Positions 37,212 to 48,704 are shown, counted from the stretch's first letter. The stretch: 64,000 nucleotides of DNA from Zophobihabitans entericus (GCF_011745665.1 NZ_CP050253.1:471418-535417); one strand, 5' to 3'. Notes: a model not told the origin generated them from the sequence alone. Numbers and translations: made by a program.

Positions 37212-40200
37212 GTGAAAGACTTATTAAAGTTTCTAAAAGCACAAACTAAAACTGAAGAGTTTGATGCAATTAAAATTGGACTAGCGTCACCAGACATGAT
37301 TCGTTCATGGTCTTTTGGTGAAGTTAAGAAGCCTGAAACTATTAACTACCGTACCTTTAAACCGGAACGTGATGGTTTATTCTGTGCTCGAATTTTTGGG
37401 CCAGTTAAAGACTATGAATGTCTGTGCGGTAAGTACAAACGTTTAAAACACCGTGGTGTGATTTGTGAAAAATGTGGTGTTGAAGTTACTCAGACTAAAG
37501 TACGTCGTGAGCGTATGGGTCATATTGAGCTTGCTTCTCCAACAGCGCACATTTGGTTCTTAAAATCACTACCGTCTCGTATCGGTTTATTACTTGATAT
37601 GCCACTACGTGATATTGAACGTGTACTTTATTTTGAATCATTCATGGTGCTAAATGGCGGCATGACTAATTTAGAACGTGGTCAGATTTTAACTGAAGAG
37701 CAATACCTTGATGCACTTGAAGAATTTGGTGACGAATTCGACGCGCGTATGGGTGCAGAAGCGATTCAGGAATTATTACGTAACCTTGATGTTGCTGGTG
37801 AGTGTGATCAACTTCGTGATGAGTTATCGATTACTAATTCAGAAACTAAACGTAAAAAACTGACTAAGCGTATTAAAATTTTAGAAGCATTCACTCTCTC
37901 TGATAATAAACCAGAGTGGATGATCTTAAATGTGCTTCCGGTTCTTCCACCAGATTTACGTCCACTCGTACCACTTGATGGTGGTCGTTTTGCGACGTCT
38001 GATCTGAACGATTTATATCGTCGTGTGATCAACCGTAATAACCGTTTAAAACGCCTGTTAGATTTAGCAGCACCAGATATTATCGTACGTAACGAAAAAC
38101 GTATGTTACAAGAGTCTGTGGATGCGCTACTTGATAATGGTCGTCGTGGCCGTGCAATTGCCGGTTCTAACAAACGTCCTCTGAAATCACTTGCTGATAT
38201 GATCAAAGGTAAGCAAGGTCGTTTCCGTCAAAACTTACTTGGTAAGCGTGTTGACTATTCAGGCCGTTCTGTAATTACCGTAGGTCCATACTTACGTCTA
38301 CACCAATGTGGTTTACCGAAGAAAATGGCACTTGAGCTATTCAAACCATTTATCTACGGAAAACTTGAGCGCCGTGGTTATGCAACAACCATCAAAGCAG
38401 CGAAGAAAATGGTGGAGCGTGAAGACGCAATTGTTTGGGATATCTTAGATGAAGTGATTCGTGAACATCCGGTATTATTAAACCGTGCTCCGACACTACA
38501 TAGACTAGGTATTCAGGCATTTGAACCAATTTTGATCGAAGGTAAAGCTATTCAGTTACATCCACTCGTTTGTGCGGCATTCAACGCCGACTTCGATGGT
38601 GACCAAATGGCGGTTCACGTTCCATTAACGCTCGAGGCTCAACTTGAAGCTCGTGCATTAATGATGTCAACCAACAATATCCTTTCTCCTGCAAGTGGTG
38701 AGCCGATCATCGTTCCTTCACAGGACGTTGTTTTAGGTCTTTACTACATGACACGTGATCGTGTGAATGCAAAAGGCGAAGGCATGGTCTTAACGGGTCC
38801 TAAAGAAGCAGAAAAACTGTATCGTTTAGGCTTAGCAGAACTTCATGCTCGTGTGAAAGTGCGTATTACTGAACACACACAAAATAGTGCAGGTCAATGG
38901 GAGACAACAACGTCTTTAGTTGATACCACTATTGGTCGTTCAATTTTATGGCTGATCATTCCAAAAGGTTTACCGTTCTCACTTGTGAACCAGCCTTTAG
39001 GTAAAAAAGCGATCTCTAAAACATTAAATACTTGTTATCGTCAACTAGGCATGAAACAAACTGTTATTCTTGCTGACCAAATCATGTATACCGGTTTTGC
39101 TTATGCGGCACGTTCTGGTATCTCTGTTGGTATTGACGATATGGAAATCCCAGCTAAGAAAGTTGAAATCATTGCAGAAGCTGAAGCTGAAGCAGCTGAA
39201 ATTCAACAACAGTTCCAATCAGGTCTTGTTACAGCTGGTGAACGTTATAACAAAGTTATCGATATCTGGGCTGCTGCTAACGAACGTGTTGCAAAAGCGA
39301 TGATGGATAACTTATCTGTTGATATGGTCAAAAATAGTGAAGGTAAAGAAGAGAAACAAGCTTCTTTCAATAGTATCTATATGATGGCCGATTCTGGTGC
39401 TCGTGGTTCTGCAGCACAGATTCGTCAGTTAGCAGGTATGCGTGGTTTGATGGCTAAACCAGATGGTTCGATCATCGAAACACCAATCACGGCAAACTTC
39501 CGCGAAGGTCTGAACGTTCTTCAGTACTTTAACTCCACCCATGGTGCGCGTAAAGGTTTGGCCGATACAGCATTAAAAACAGCAAACTCTGGTTACTTAA
39601 CTCGTCGTCTAGTTGACGTGGCACAAGACCTTGTGATCATCGAAGACGACTGTGGTACGCTTGAAGGTGTTGTCATGACTCCGGTTATTGAGGGTGGTGA
39701 TGTTAAAGAACCACTACGTGATCGAGTTCTTGGTCGTGTAACAGCAGAAGACGTATTAAAACCAGGTACTGCAGATATTCTGATTCCACGTAACGTGTTA
39801 CTTGATGAACACTACTGTGATCTTCTTGAAGAAGAGCTGATCGACAGTGTTAAAGTACGTTCAGTGGTATCTTGTAATACTGATTTTGGTGTGTGTGCTA
39901 AGTGTTATGGACGCGACCTTGCTCGTGGTCATATCATCAATAAAGGTGAAGCGGTTGGTGTTATTGCAGCACAATCAATCGGTGAACCGGGTACACAGTT
40001 AACGATGCGTACGTTCCATATCGGTGGTGCGGCGTCGCGTGCGGCAGCTGAATCAAGTATTCAGGTTAAAAACAAAGGTAGCATCAAACTAGACAGAGCG
40101 AAATTTGTTGTTAACCCAGAGAAGAAATTAGTTATCACATCTCGTAATACAGCGCTAACTATTATGGATGAGTTTGGCCGTATGAAGGAAACGTATAAGA

Positions 40201-41429
40201 TTCCTTACGGTACGATTCTATCTAAAGGTGATGGCGCTTCAGTTACAGCGGGTGAGACAATTGCTAACTGGGATCCACATACCATGCCTGTTATCGCTGA
40301 GGTAGGTGGTTTTGTTCGCTTTATCGATATGGTTGATGGTCAAACTATCACGCGTCAAACCGATGATTTAACTGGTCTATCTTCTATCGCAATCCTTGAC
40401 GTTGCAGAGCGTACTGGTCTTGGTAAAGATCTGCGTCCAGCAATTAAAGTTGTGAATGCTAAAGGTAAAGATGTGTTTGTAACTGGTTCTGAACTGCCAG
40501 CTCAATACTTCTTACCAGGTAAAGCATTAATTCAGTTAGAAGACGGCGCGCAAATCAATCCGGGTGATGTTCTTGCACGTATTCCACAAGAATCTGTAGG
40601 TACTAAAGATATCACCGGTGGTCTACCACGCGTAGCAGATCTATTTGAAGCACGTAAACCAAAAGAGCCAGCAATTCTTGCTGAGGTTGATGGTGTTGTA
40701 TCATTTGGTAAAGAAACTAAAGGCAAACGTCGTCTGATTATTTCTCCGCTTGATAACTCTGAGCCGTACGAAGAGATGATTCCAAAATGGCGTCAGCTAA
40801 ACGTGTTCGAAGGTGAAGAAGTGTCTCGTGGTGACGTGATCTCTGATGGTCCTGAGTCTCCGCATGATATTCTACGTTTACGTGGTGTAAATGCTGTAAC
40901 TCGTTATATTGTGAACGAAGTGCAGGAAGTTTACCGTTTACAAGGCGTTAAGATCAACGATAAACACATTGAGGTTATCGTTCGTCAAATGCTGCGTAAA
41001 GCAACAATTATTCATCCAGGTAATACACGCTTCTTAGAAGGCGAACAACTTGAAGTTGCTCGTATTAAGATTGTGAACCGTGAACTTGTTGCTCAAGGTA
41101 AAGAGCCAGCAACGTATACACATGACTTGTTAGGTATTACTAAAGCATCTCTGACAACAGAATCATTCATTTCTGCAGCATCGTTCCAGGAAACAACTCG
41201 CGTGTTAACTGAAGCAGCAGTAGCAGGTAAAAATGATGAATTACGAGGCCTGAAAGAAAACGTTATCGTTGGTCGTCTGATTCCTGCTGGTACAGGTTAT
41301 GCATACCATAAAGAGCGCTTACGTCGTAAACAACGTGAAGCAGGTCTTGAAAGTATGGAACCAAGCATCACAGCAGAAGAAGCAACCGCGAATATGGCAG
41401 AGCTTTTAAATTCTGCGTCTGATGACTAA
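37212..41429 (+). CDS. rpoC: RNA polymerase beta' subunit
   Basis: Largest RNA polymerase subunit, 1405 residues (1407 in E. coli), with a GTG start preceded by CAGGAG. Zinc-finger cysteines C70, C72, C85 and C88 ([20 protein letters not shown]) are in place. The active-site NADFDGDQ places the three Mg-binding aspartates at 460, 462 and 464, as in E. coli. The bridge/trigger region includes [21 protein letters not shown]. The second zinc site [15 protein letters not shown] is present. A strong terminator follows. Confidence 0.99.
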   Translation: MKDLLKFLKAQTKTEEFDAIKIGLASPDMIRSWSFGEVKKPETINYRTFKPERDGLFCARIFGPVKDYECLCGKYKRLKHRGVICEKCGVEVTQTKVRRERMGHIELASPTAHIWFLKSLPSRIGLLLDMPLRDIERVLYFESFMVLNGGMTNLERGQILTEEQYLDALEEFGDEFDARMGAEAIQELLRNLDVAGECDQLRDELSITNSETKRKKLTKRIKILEAFTLSDNKPEWMILNVLPVLPPDLRPLVPLDGGRFATSDLNDLYRRVINRNNRLKRLLDLAAPDIIVRNEKRMLQESVDALLDNGRRGRAIAGSNKRPLKSLADMIKGKQGRFRQNLLGKRVDYSGRSVITVGPYLRLHQCGLPKKMALELFKPFIYGKLERRGYATTIKAAKKMVEREDAIVWDILDEVIREHPVLLNRAPTLHRLGIQAFEPILIEGKAIQLHPLVCAAFNADFDGDQMAVHVPLTLEAQLEARALMMSTNNILSPASGEPIIVPSQDVVLGLYYMTRDRVNAKGEGMVLTGPKEAEKLYRLGLAELHARVKVRITEHTQNSAGQWETTTSLVDTTIGRSILWLIIPKGLPFSLVNQPLGKKAISKTLNTCYRQLGMKQTVILADQIMYTGFAYAARSGISVGIDDMEIPAKKVEIIAEAEAEAAEIQQQFQSGLVTAGERYNKVIDIWAAANERVAKAMMDNLSVDMVKNSEGKEEKQASFNSIYMMADSGARGSAAQIRQLAGMRGLMAKPDGSIIETPITANFREGLNVLQYFNSTHGARKGLADTALKTANSGYLTRRLVDVAQDLVIIEDDCGTLEGVVMTPVIEGGDVKEPLRDRVLGRVTAEDVLKPGTADILIPRNVLLDEHYCDLLEEELIDSVKVRSVVSCNTDFGVCAKCYGRDLARGHIINKGEAVGVIAAQSIGEPGTQLTMRTFHIGGAASRAAAESSIQVKNKGSIKLDRAKFVVNPEKKLVITSRNTALTIMDEFGRMKETYKIPYGTILSKGDGASVTAGETIANWDPHTMPVIAEVGGFVRFIDMVDGQTITRQTDDLTGLSSIAILDVAERTGLGKDLRPAIKVVNAKGKDVFVTGSELPAQYFLPGKALIQLEDGAQINPGDVLARIPQESVGTKDITGGLPRVADLFEARKPKEPAILAEVDGVVSFGKETKGKRRLIISPLDNSEPYEEMIPKWRQLNVFEGEEVSRGDVISDGPESPHDILRLRGVNAVTRYIVNEVQEVYRLQGVKINDKHIEVIVRQMLRKATIIHPGNTRFLEGEQLEVARIKIVNRELVAQGKEPATYTHDLLGITKASLTTESFISAASFQETTRVLTEAAVAGKNDELRGLKENVIVGRLIPAGTGYAYHKERLRRKQREAGLESMEPSITAEEATANMAELLNSASDD

Positions 41430-41449
41430 GAGTTAATTCTTTTTGTATG

Positions 41450-41476
41450 AAAAAACCGCCTTTATGGCGGTTTTTT
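41450..41476 (+). terminator. Rho-independent terminator after rpoC
   Basis: AAAAAACCGCC and GGCGGTTTTTT form an 11-bp stem with a 5-nt loop and a T tract, 21 bp after the rpoC stop. The A-rich 5' arm would let it work in both directions. Confidence 0.93.
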
Positions 41477-41507
41477 ATTGTCTGGTGATTGTTATAAGAA
41501 GGATTTT

Positions 41508-41556
41508 GGGTTTGTCGTTTAGGCGGGGAGCACTACCCGCCCAAATCCCCTGCTAA
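41508..41556. repeat. Solo end of the palindromic element family
   Basis: GGGTTTGTCGTTTAGGCGGG-AGCACTA-CCCGCC then CAAATCCCCTGCTAA. It has the end hairpin with both outer arms but no spacer or 73-nt core. It looks like the two element ends brought together, a minimal or decayed member. Confidence 0.65.
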
Positions 41557-41588
41557 ATACAAACGCAGAACAATAACTCTCCCCTCTA

Positions 41589-41617
41589 TTGTCCAATCTG
41601 GTAGTTATCCTTATACT
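41589..41617 (+). promoter_or_regulatory. Probable yheU promoter
   Basis: -35 TTGTCC (41589-41594), 17-bp spacer, -10 TATACT (41612-41617), about 33 bp before the yheU start. Confidence 0.6.
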
Positions 41618-41650
41618 ATGTGGCACTCCATTGGACTGGAAAATAATACG

Positions 41651-41854
41651 ATGATGATACCCTGGCAAGATCTCGATCCTGATACCTTACAAAATGTGAT
41701 TGAATATTTTGTGTTACGAGAAGGGACTGATTATGGTTCAGAAGAGAAAACACTGGATGAAAAGGTTCAGGATGTAAAGTTGCAGCTACAACAAGGTAAA
41801 GCAATGCTTGTCTGGTCAGAGCTACATGAAACACTTGATATCAAGATAAAGTAA
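41651..41854 (+). CDS. yheU: UPF0270 family protein YheU
   Basis: Small cytosolic protein of unknown function, about 67 residues (E. coli YheU 72). The match is strong: [49 protein letters not shown] chose the ATG pair at 41651/41654 (MMIPWQDL), because the family starts there and the -10 box lies just upstream. The frame is open further back, to 41618, but that stretch has no counterpart in the family. In E. coli yheU stands near crp with prkB and yhfA between; here crp follows after 107 bp. Confidence 0.88.
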   Translation: MMIPWQDLDPDTLQNVIEYFVLREGTDYGSEEKTLDEKVQDVKLQLQQGKAMLVWSELHETLDIKIK

Positions 41855-41905
41855 GATTTGCGTAAATTTGAAGTTAATTCGGTTGTATAAATCATGTTAT
41901 AAATT

Positions 41906-41914
41906 TGGTATAGT
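41906..41914 (+). promoter_or_regulatory. Extended -10 promoter of crp
   Basis: TGGTATAGT matches an extended -10 (TGn-TATAAT) 47 bp upstream of the crp start. No well-spaced -35 is present. I did not find a clear CRP autoregulatory site in the gap. Confidence 0.5.
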
Positions 41915-41961
41915 ATCCAGATGGCACAGTTTATGTGCTGATATTGAATGAGGGACTTTTA

Positions 41962-42594
41962 ATGATCATTGGCAAACAGCAATCAGATACAACACTAGAG
42001 TGGTTTCTATCACATTGTCATATCCACAAATATCCCGCTAAAAGCACATTGATCCATCAGGGTGAAAAAGCTGAGACACTTTACTACATCGTAAAAGGTT
42101 CCGTCGCAGTTTTAATCAAAGATGATGAAGGCAAAGAGATGATCCTCTCTTACCTTAGTCAGGGTGAATTCCTTGGTGAAATTGGTTTATTCGAAGAAGG
42201 CATGGAGCGCAGTGCTTGGGTAAAAGCGAAAACGAGTTGCGAAGTCGCTGAAATTTCTTATAAAAAGTTTAAACAATTAGTTCAGGTTAATCCTGATATT
42301 TTAATGCGTTTGGCTGGCCAAATGGCTAACCGCTTACAAGTGACATCTGAGAAAGTAAGTAATCTGGCTTTCCTTGACGTTGCTGGTCGTATTGCTCAAA
42401 CATTATTAAATCTGGCTAAGCAGCCGGATGCTATGACTCACCCTGATGGTATGCAGATCAAAATTACCCGTCAGGAAATCGGTCAAATCGTTGGTTGTTC
42501 TCGTGAAACTGTCGGTCGTATTTTAAAAATGTTAGAAGAACAACATCTTATCTCGGCTCATGGTAAAACCATCGTTGTCTACGGTACACGTTAA
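41962..42594 (+). CDS. crp: cAMP receptor protein (catabolite activator)
   Basis: Global cAMP-dependent transcription factor, 210 residues as in E. coli and nearly identical over long stretches. cAMP-binding beta-roll about 1-130: [36 protein letters not shown] with the cyclic-nucleotide-contacting E/R/S. The C-terminal helix-turn-helix ([20 protein letters not shown], about 168-188) has the recognition residues R-E-T-R intact. I start at the ATG 41962 (MIIGKQQSD), aligned with E. coli MVLGKPQTD and preceded by GAGGGA; the frame extends upstream without homology. The perfect TGTGA-N6-TCACA site by fsa fits unchanged DNA specificity. Confidence 0.98.
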   Translation: MIIGKQQSDTTLEWFLSHCHIHKYPAKSTLIHQGEKAETLYYIVKGSVAVLIKDDEGKEMILSYLSQGEFLGEIGLFEEGMERSAWVKAKTSCEVAEISYKKFKQLVQVNPDILMRLAGQMANRLQVTSEKVSNLAFLDVAGRIAQTLLNLAKQPDAMTHPDGMQIKITRQEIGQIVGCSRETVGRILKMLEEQHLISAHGKTIVVYGTR

Positions 42595-42610
42595 TTATAA
42601 AAATTTAATG

Positions 42611-42646
42611 AAATCAATAAGTTATAAAAATGTAACTTATTGATTT
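42611..42646. repeat. AT-rich hairpin-family copy after crp, likely its terminator
   Basis: AAATCAATAAGTTA (42611-42624) and TAACTTATTGATTT (42633-42646) form a perfect 14-bp stem. The flank TTATTAGAGAAATTATTTT matches the copy near 24.0 kb. It begins 16 bp past the crp stop. Confidence 0.7.
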
Positions 42647-42780
42647 TATTAGAGAAATTATTTTGGTCTTCTCGTGCTACCTCATGAAAATCATTTCCCC
42701 CTAAAAGCACCTTATGCTAACATAGCCAGACGTCAGTTATTGTTTTAATTTTGCTCATTTCACGCTCACTAAGGACAAGC

Positions 42781-43518
42781 ATGCCTAAAGGTAATATTCA
42801 GGGTCATACACCAAGACATGTTGCAATTATCATGGATGGTAATGGTCGTTGGGCGAAGCAGCGTGGGCAATTACGAGCGATAGGACATCGTGCCGGTTTA
42901 AAGGCTGTGCGTAACGCTGTAAAGTTTGCCTCGCAAAAACAAATTACTGCTCTTACCTTATATGCATTTAGTAGTGAAAACTGGAATCGACCAGAGAAAG
43001 AAGTCGATGCCCTGATGTCGCTTTTCATCTATGCCCTCAACCATGAAGTCAAAAAACTCCACAAAAATAATATCCAGTTACGTATTGTGGGAGATATTTC
43101 TCGTTTTAGTGCCCAGTTACAAAATATGATTGAGAGCGCCCAAAAACTGACAGCGAGTAATACTGGTTTAAAATTAAACATTGCAGCCAATTATGGTGGG
43201 CGCTGGGATATTGTGAATGCCGCAAAATGTCTGATTGAGGATGTACAAGGGCAGAAGCTTTCTGCCGATCAGGTAGATGAAAACAGTTTTAAGCAATATT
43301 TATGTTTGAACAATTTACCCGAAGTCGATCTGGTGATTCGTACGGGTGGTGAATACCGGGTGAGTAACTTTTTACTCTGGCAGATTGCTTATGCCGAGAT
43401 GTATTTTACTGAAGTACTCTGGCCGGATTTTGATGAGATGGTATTCCAGTCGGCAATTAATGAGTTCATGGAACGTGAACGCCGATTTGGTGAAGTTAAT
43501 ACTGATAATGATTCTTAG
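42781..43518 (+). CDS. uppS: Undecaprenyl diphosphate synthase
   Basis: cis-Prenyltransferase that builds the C55 lipid carrier for peptidoglycan and O-antigen. About 245 residues (253 in E. coli). Start at the ATG 42781 (MPKGNIQG) with AAGGA five nt before it; the frame continues back to a TTG at 42751 without a ribosome-binding site. Catalytic-site features: HVAIIMDGNGRWAKQRG (about 15-31) with the essential Asp, ALTLYAFSSENWNRP near 63, and DLVIRTGGEYRVSNFLLWQ near 190. It heads uppS-cdsA-rseP-bamA-skp-lpxD. In E. coli dxr precedes it; here crp does. Confidence 0.96.
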   Translation: MPKGNIQGHTPRHVAIIMDGNGRWAKQRGQLRAIGHRAGLKAVRNAVKFASQKQITALTLYAFSSENWNRPEKEVDALMSLFIYALNHEVKKLHKNNIQLRIVGDISRFSAQLQNMIESAQKLTASNTGLKLNIAANYGGRWDIVNAAKCLIEDVQGQKLSADQVDENSFKQYLCLNNLPEVDLVIRTGGEYRVSNFLLWQIAYAEMYFTEVLWPDFDEMVFQSAINEFMERERRFGEVNTDNDS

Positions 43519-43526
43519 GAGATAGT

Positions 43527-44366
43527 GTGTTAATACCTCGTTTACTGGCAGCCTTAGTGTTAATTCCTTTAGTTGTTATTGTACTGTTCTTTTTACCGCT
43601 GAATATTTTTGCTGCGGTGATTATTCTGGTTTGTGGTTTAGCGGCCTGGGAATGGGCTCAATTTTTAAATATCAGACAAACCAATAGTCGCTTAATTTTT
43701 GCAATTATCTGGGTTGGTGCACTTTGTGCCATGTATTATGGTTTGTCGCCTATTGCCTTTTCTAAAGCCTGCCAGTTTGCTCTGATTTTATCACTGGTGT
43801 GGTGGTGTATCGCGCTTGTGTTAGTGATTGCTTACCCCGGTTCGGCAAAATCATGGCAAAAATCGACGGTAACTAAAGTATTATTCTCGATTGCGACACT
43901 TTGGCCATTCTTTGTCGGTATGATCGTGTTACGTATGAATGCTTATGAATACAATCCTTATGTTGGCGCTACATCATTGCTTTATGTATTAGTTTTAGCT
44001 TGGGCTGCTGATTCGGGTGCTTATTTTGCCGGTCGTTTATTTGGTAAGCATAAATTAGCACCAAAAGTATCACCCGGTAAAACATGGGAAGGCTTTATTG
44101 GTGGGCTGATTACTGCTCTTATTATCGCAGTGTTAGCATCCATTTACTTATTTAACACCGTACCGTTTACAAAGGTGATGATCGGCTCCTTTGTGGCGAT
44201 TTTAGTTTCAGTACTTGGTGACTTAACTGAGAGTATGTTTAAGCGTGAAGCAGGAATTAAAGATAGCGGACATCTGATCCCGGGACATGGCGGTGTACTT
44301 GACCGTATTGATAGTCTGACTGCAGCGGTTCCTGTTTTTGCTGCTTTGGTATTTCTGATTTTGTAG
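43527..44366 (+). CDS. cdsA: Phosphatidate cytidylyltransferase (CDP-diglyceride synthase)
   Basis: Integral inner-membrane enzyme making CDP-diacylglycerol, the branch point for phospholipids. 279 residues (285 in E. coli), about eight membrane helices. GTG start with AGGAGAT immediately upstream. The family signature near the C-terminus is intact: SMFKREAGIKDSGHLIPGHG followed by GVLDRIDS (about 233-262). Also AWAADSGAYFAGRLFGKHKL and SPGKTWEGFIGG in the cytosolic loops. It lies 8 bp after uppS and 24 bp before rseP. Confidence 0.95.
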   Translation: MLIPRLLAALVLIPLVVIVLFFLPLNIFAAVIILVCGLAAWEWAQFLNIRQTNSRLIFAIIWVGALCAMYYGLSPIAFSKACQFALILSLVWWCIALVLVIAYPGSAKSWQKSTVTKVLFSIATLWPFFVGMIVLRMNAYEYNPYVGATSLLYVLVLAWAADSGAYFAGRLFGKHKLAPKVSPGKTWEGFIGGLITALIIAVLASIYLFNTVPFTKVMIGSFVAILVSVLGDLTESMFKREAGIKDSGHLIPGHGGVLDRIDSLTAAVPVFAALVFLIL

Positions 44367-44390
44367 AGTCATGTTTTGTAGGATAATGCA

Positions 44391-45722
44391 GTGATCTGGA
44401 CGACAGTTTTATTTCTAATCACAATTAGTATTCTGGTTGCCATCCATGAGTTTGGTCACTATTGGGTTGCGCGCCGTTGTGGGGTAAAAGTAGAGCGTTT
44501 TTCTATTGGTTTTGGACCGACAATATTTAAGTATAAATCCAAAAGCGGTACTGAATTTGTATTATCCATCGTACCACTTGGTGGCTACGTAAAAATGCTG
44601 GATAGCCGGGTGGATGACGTTTCAGATGAAGAGAAACAGTACGCATTTGATCAGCAGAGTATTGCTAAGCGTGCAGCGGTTATTAGTGCAGGTCCTATTG
44701 CCAACTTTATTCTGGCATTTTTGATTTACTGGGTGATAGCTCAGGTTGGAATTATGACTTATCCGGTCAAAGTTGGTCAAATATTACCCGGTTCGGTGCT
44801 TTCCAGTACAAATATTCCACAAGGTTCGGAACTAAAATCAATTGCAGGCATCAAAGTTAATGACTGGCGCGATGTTCAACTCGCTTTAGTGGGTGAAATT
44901 GGGCAAAATAGTATGGCAATTGAATATGTTCCGGCCGGACAAAATACGCCAGTGACTGAGCAGGTGAATATCACTGACTGGAATGTTGATCTGGATAAGG
45001 AAGATCCGGTGACAGCTCTTGGCCTTGTGCCACAAAGATTAAAATTATTGCCAATTTTGCGTGAAGTGATATCTGGTTCTGCGGCTGATAAATCAGGACT
45101 GCAAGCAGGAGATAAAATCATCTCTTATAATGGTATCACCTTAAATGACTGGGATAATTTTGCTAGTACGATTGAAAAGGGCGATACGATGTCGCTCAAT
45201 GTGGAACGAGAAGGAAGAACGTTATCACTTAAGCTAACGCCAGAGATGAGAACGGTGACTGGGCAGGATGGCCAAACGATAGAGCGCGGCTTTGCCGGGC
45301 TCACACCAAGTACGGATGCGGTGGTTACACAATATAATCCGCTTTCTGCTGTATGGCAGGGCGTGAAACAAACAGGTTTTATGATGAAAGTGGTGGTAAA
45401 ATCCTTTTATCAATTAGTTACTGGTGCACTGAGTCTGAAAAATTTATCAGGTCCTGTCACTATCGCAAAAACTGCTGATCAGTCGGCAAGTTATGGTATA
45501 GTGTCTTACTTATATTTTTTAGCGTTCATTAGTATCAGTTTAGGTATAGTGAATTTAATTCCACTACCAATGCTTGACGGCGGACATTTGCTGTTCTTGT
45601 TAGTGGAAAAGATTAAAGGAAGCCCGGTTTCAGACCAAATCCAATCTGTTTTTTATCGGATTGGATTTGTTTTGTTAATGATGGTTATGGGTATTGCATT
45701 ATTTAACGATTTCTCACGTTAG
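44391..45722 (+). CDS. rseP: Site-2 intramembrane metalloprotease RseP
   Basis: Inner-membrane zinc protease that cleaves RseA in the sigma-E envelope stress cascade and clears signal-peptide remnants. 443 residues (450 in E. coli). Zinc motif HEFGH at residues 19-23 in TM1; the second zinc-binding segment NLIPLPMLDGGHLLF lies in the C-terminal helix region (near 385). Two periplasmic PDZ domains are visible between (about 115-200 and 205-290, second one GSAADKSGLQAGDKIISYNG). GTG start. The order cdsA-rseP-bamA is conserved. Confidence 0.96.
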   Translation: MIWTTVLFLITISILVAIHEFGHYWVARRCGVKVERFSIGFGPTIFKYKSKSGTEFVLSIVPLGGYVKMLDSRVDDVSDEEKQYAFDQQSIAKRAAVISAGPIANFILAFLIYWVIAQVGIMTYPVKVGQILPGSVLSSTNIPQGSELKSIAGIKVNDWRDVQLALVGEIGQNSMAIEYVPAGQNTPVTEQVNITDWNVDLDKEDPVTALGLVPQRLKLLPILREVISGSAADKSGLQAGDKIISYNGITLNDWDNFASTIEKGDTMSLNVEREGRTLSLKLTPEMRTVTGQDGQTIERGFAGLTPSTDAVVTQYNPLSAVWQGVKQTGFMMKVVVKSFYQLVTGALSLKNLSGPVTIAKTADQSASYGIVSYLYFLAFISISLGIVNLIPLPMLDGGHLLFLLVEKIKGSPVSDQIQSVFYRIGFVLLMMVMGIALFNDFSR

Positions 45723-45766
45723 ACGTGAATTAGGATGAGGCAACAAACGATGGATGAGCTTGTTCG

Positions 45767-48178
45767 ATGAAAATAAATAAATTGCTCATGGTGTCCCTTT
45801 TATTAGGTGGAGTGTCTACATATAGCGTACCAACTTACGCGGAAGATTTTGTCGTCAGAGATATTCAGTTTGAAGGATTACAGCGGGTAACACTTGGGGC
45901 GGCACTGTTAGATATGCCGGTTCAGGTTGGCGACTTGGTGAGTGATGATGATCTTGGTCATATTATTCAATCTCTGTTTGCCAGCGGTAGCTTTGAAAAT
46001 ATTCAGTTAGCGCGTGAAGGTGGAACGTTAATAGTCTCTGTACAGGAACGCCCAACGATTGCCAGTATTACTTTGTCTGGTAATAAAACGGTAAAAGATG
46101 AAACCTTAATGTCTAACCTTGATGGTTCTGGTGTGCGTGTGGGGGAATCTTTGGATCGCACCACACTTTCAGGTGTTGAAAAAGGCTTGGAGGAATTCTA
46201 CTACAGCATTGGTAAATATAATGCACAAGTGAAAGCTGTTGTCACACCACTTGCTCGTAACCGTGTTGATTTAAAACTGGTTGTTGCCGAAGGTACATCT
46301 GCTCTGATTGAACAAATCAATATTGTTGGTGCTGACTCTTATTCTTCTGACGAACTCATTTCTCGTTTCTCACTGCGTGATGAAGTGCCGTGGTGGAACT
46401 TCATTGGCGATCGTAAATATCAGAAACAAAAATTAGCGGCTGACTTAGATGAGTTAGAGAGTTTCTATTTAGATCGTGGTTATGCGCGTTTCTCTATTGA
46501 TTCTACTCAGGTGAGCTTGACGCCTGACAAAAAGGGTATTTATGTCACCATTAACGTGACAGAAGGTCAACAATACAAACTTTCTGGCGTAGAAATTAAA
46601 GGTAACTTATCCACTCACGGCGAAGAGATGAATCAAATTGCGGCCGAAAGTCTGACAATTGGTGATCTATATAGCGGTAAACGTATTACTGAGCTGGAAG
46701 ATAAGATTAAAACCATGCTGGCAAACTATGGTTATGCCTTCCCGCGTGTTATCACTCAGCCAAACATTAAAGATGAAGACGGTACTGTGCAATTGGTGAT
46801 GTTTGTTGATGTGGGTAATCGTTACTACGTGCGTAACATTAGTATCACTGGTAACTCAGTGACCAGTGATGAAGTTCTGCGTCGTGAACTACGTCAGATG
46901 GAAGGTGCGTGGCTTGGTAGTAGTCTGGTTGAAAAAGGTAAAGAGCGTTTAAATCGTTTAGGATTCTTTGACTCGGTTGAAGTTGAAACGCAGCGTGTAC
47001 CGGGTACAGAAGATCAGGTTGATGTTACTTATAAAGTATCAGAACGTAATACCGGTAGTATCCGTTTTGGTATCTCAATCGGTACTGATAGTGGTTTAGG
47101 TTTCAATGCGGGTATCCAGCAGGAGAACTGGCTTGGTACGGGTAATAGTGTTGGTTTTGACGTCAATACGACTAATACTGATAAAACGGCAACACTTTCT
47201 ATCACCGATCCTTATTTTACAGTTGATGGTGTGAGTTTAGGTGGACGTATTTTCTATAACACCTATAAGTCTGATGAAGATGACGATATCTCTGTCTACT
47301 CCAGCAAAACTTATGGTGCTGGTACAACACTTGGTTTCCCAATCAGTGAAAATAACTTTATGCGTTTTGGCTTAGAATATGCCAACCATAAATTAACAGA
47401 TATGAATCCACAATATAGCATGTGGCGTTATTTCCGTTCTATGGGTGAAGATACTTCCAAAAATAAATCGTTTACTTTCTCAACTGATGACGTGGCAATC
47501 ACTGCATACTGGGGATATAACTCCCTTGACCGCGGTTTCTTCCCGACAGAAGGTGTACGTACCAGTCTGAACGCAAAGATAACTGCGCCGGTGTTTGATA
47601 ATCGTTACTATAAATTAACGTTAGATGGTTCATATTATTATCCACTGGATTATGATCGTAACTGGGTATTACTCGCTCGTGGTCGTGTAGGTTATGGTAG
47701 TGGTTTTAGTGGTAAAGAATTACCATTCTATGATAACTACCGTGCAGGTGGTTCTTCAACTCTGCGTGGCTTTAAAGCTAATACTGTTGGTCCAAAAGCA
47801 GTTTATTTTAATAATAGTTGTAATCTTTCTAATACAACAGGTTGTACAGCATCTTCAGATGCCGTTGGTGGTAATGCAATGGCATTCGCCAGTTTAGAGA
47901 TGATTGTGCCAACACCGTTTGCCAGTGAAAAATACTCTAATTCAATCCGTACGTCAGTCTTTGTGGATGCAGGTACTGTGTGGGATACAGAGTGGGACTT
48001 AAAAGGTCGTGATATTCCGGATTATAGTTCACCATCAGACATTCGTGTATCTGCTGGTGTGGCTGTGCAATGGATGTCACCACTTGGTCCATTGATCTTC
48101 TCTTATGCACAACCGATCAAGAAATTTGATGGTGACTCTGCGCAAGAGTTCCAGTTTAATATCGGTTCTACATGGTAG
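45767..48178 (+). CDS. bamA: Outer-membrane protein assembly factor BamA
   Basis: Central subunit of the Bam complex that inserts beta-barrel proteins. 803 residues (810 in E. coli). Signal peptide 1-25 with likely cleavage in YAEDF. Five POTRA domains follow, about 27-425 (first: [20 protein letters not shown]). The 16-strand barrel is about 430-803, with the loop-6 motif VRGF equivalent seen as STLRGFKAN and the C-terminal FQFNIGSTW ending in Trp. It lies 44 bp after rseP; its chaperone gene skp follows at 40 bp. Confidence 0.98.
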   Translation: MKINKLLMVSLLLGGVSTYSVPTYAEDFVVRDIQFEGLQRVTLGAALLDMPVQVGDLVSDDDLGHIIQSLFASGSFENIQLAREGGTLIVSVQERPTIASITLSGNKTVKDETLMSNLDGSGVRVGESLDRTTLSGVEKGLEEFYYSIGKYNAQVKAVVTPLARNRVDLKLVVAEGTSALIEQINIVGADSYSSDELISRFSLRDEVPWWNFIGDRKYQKQKLAADLDELESFYLDRGYARFSIDSTQVSLTPDKKGIYVTINVTEGQQYKLSGVEIKGNLSTHGEEMNQIAAESLTIGDLYSGKRITELEDKIKTMLANYGYAFPRVITQPNIKDEDGTVQLVMFVDVGNRYYVRNISITGNSVTSDEVLRRELRQMEGAWLGSSLVEKGKERLNRLGFFDSVEVETQRVPGTEDQVDVTYKVSERNTGSIRFGISIGTDSGLGFNAGIQQENWLGTGNSVGFDVNTTNTDKTATLSITDPYFTVDGVSLGGRIFYNTYKSDEDDDISVYSSKTYGAGTTLGFPISENNFMRFGLEYANHKLTDMNPQYSMWRYFRSMGEDTSKNKSFTFSTDDVAITAYWGYNSLDRGFFPTEGVRTSLNAKITAPVFDNRYYKLTLDGSYYYPLDYDRNWVLLARGRVGYGSGFSGKELPFYDNYRAGGSSTLRGFKANTVGPKAVYFNNSCNLSNTTGCTASSDAVGGNAMAFASLEMIVPTPFASEKYSNSIRTSVFVDAGTVWDTEWDLKGRDIPDYSSPSDIRVSAGVAVQWMSPLGPLIFSYAQPIKKFDGDSAQEFQFNIGSTW

Positions 48179-48218
48179 TAGTTTAGTTATTTGATGTTTT
48201 ATCAATTAAGGAGTTTAT

Positions 48219-48704
48219 GTGAAAAAGTTTATTTATGCAGCAGGACTTAGCGTTGCTTTATTATTCTCAGGTGTGGCAATGGCAGAGACTAAAATTGCTA
48301 TCGTTGACGTGATCGCTGTTCTGCAACAAATGCCACAGCGTGAAACTGTTGCTAAAGCACTTGAAGCTGAATTTGCTCCAAAAGCAAAAATCTTAGAAGC
48401 TGAAGAATTAAAAGCTAACGATGCAGCGCAACGTTTAAAGAAAGATGCATTAACACTTTCTGCATCTGAAAAAGCGAAATTGACAGCGGTTATTACAGCA
48501 TTTGAAGATAAAGCGAAAGAATATACTCAAGAATATCGTCGCAGAGAGAGCGAAGAAGCGAACAAATTACTGGTTAAAATTGAAGCCGCAGTGACTGCGG
48601 TTGCTAAAGAAGGCCAATATAACTTAGTACTTAAAGCTGAAGCGGCTTTCTATGCAGAAAAGTCAGTGGATATTACGGAACAAGTTTTACAGCGAGTTAA
48701 ATAA
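48219..48704 (+). CDS. skp: Periplasmic chaperone Skp (OmpH)
   Basis: Trimeric 'jellyfish' chaperone that carries unfolded outer-membrane proteins to BamA. 161 residues, as in E. coli. Signal peptide of about 22 residues ([22 protein letters not shown]), then a beta trimerisation core ([16 protein letters not shown]) and long charged helices (about 40-125) forming the tentacles. GTG start with AAGGAG five nt upstream; an overlapping ATG two bases earlier is out of frame. The stop overlaps the lpxD start by one base. bamA-skp-lpxD order is conserved. Confidence 0.95.
   Translation: MKKFIYAAGLSVALLFSGVAMAETKIAIVDVIAVLQQMPQRETVAKALEAEFAPKAKILEAEELKANDAAQRLKKDALTLSASEKAKLTAVITAFEDKAKEYTQEYRRRESEEANKLLVKIEAAVTAVAKEGQYNLVLKAEAAFYAEKSVDITEQVLQRVK

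Noticed and set aside
41618..41650. An 11-codon upstream extension of yheU ([11 protein letters not shown]).
   Set aside because: The family starts at the M-IPWQDL segment, and a promoter -10 box at 41612-41617 leaves no room for an upstream start.
41935..41961. An upstream start for crp giving nine more residues.
   Set aside because: It would place the ribosome-binding site GAGGGA inside the gene, and E. coli Crp aligns from the ATG at 41962.
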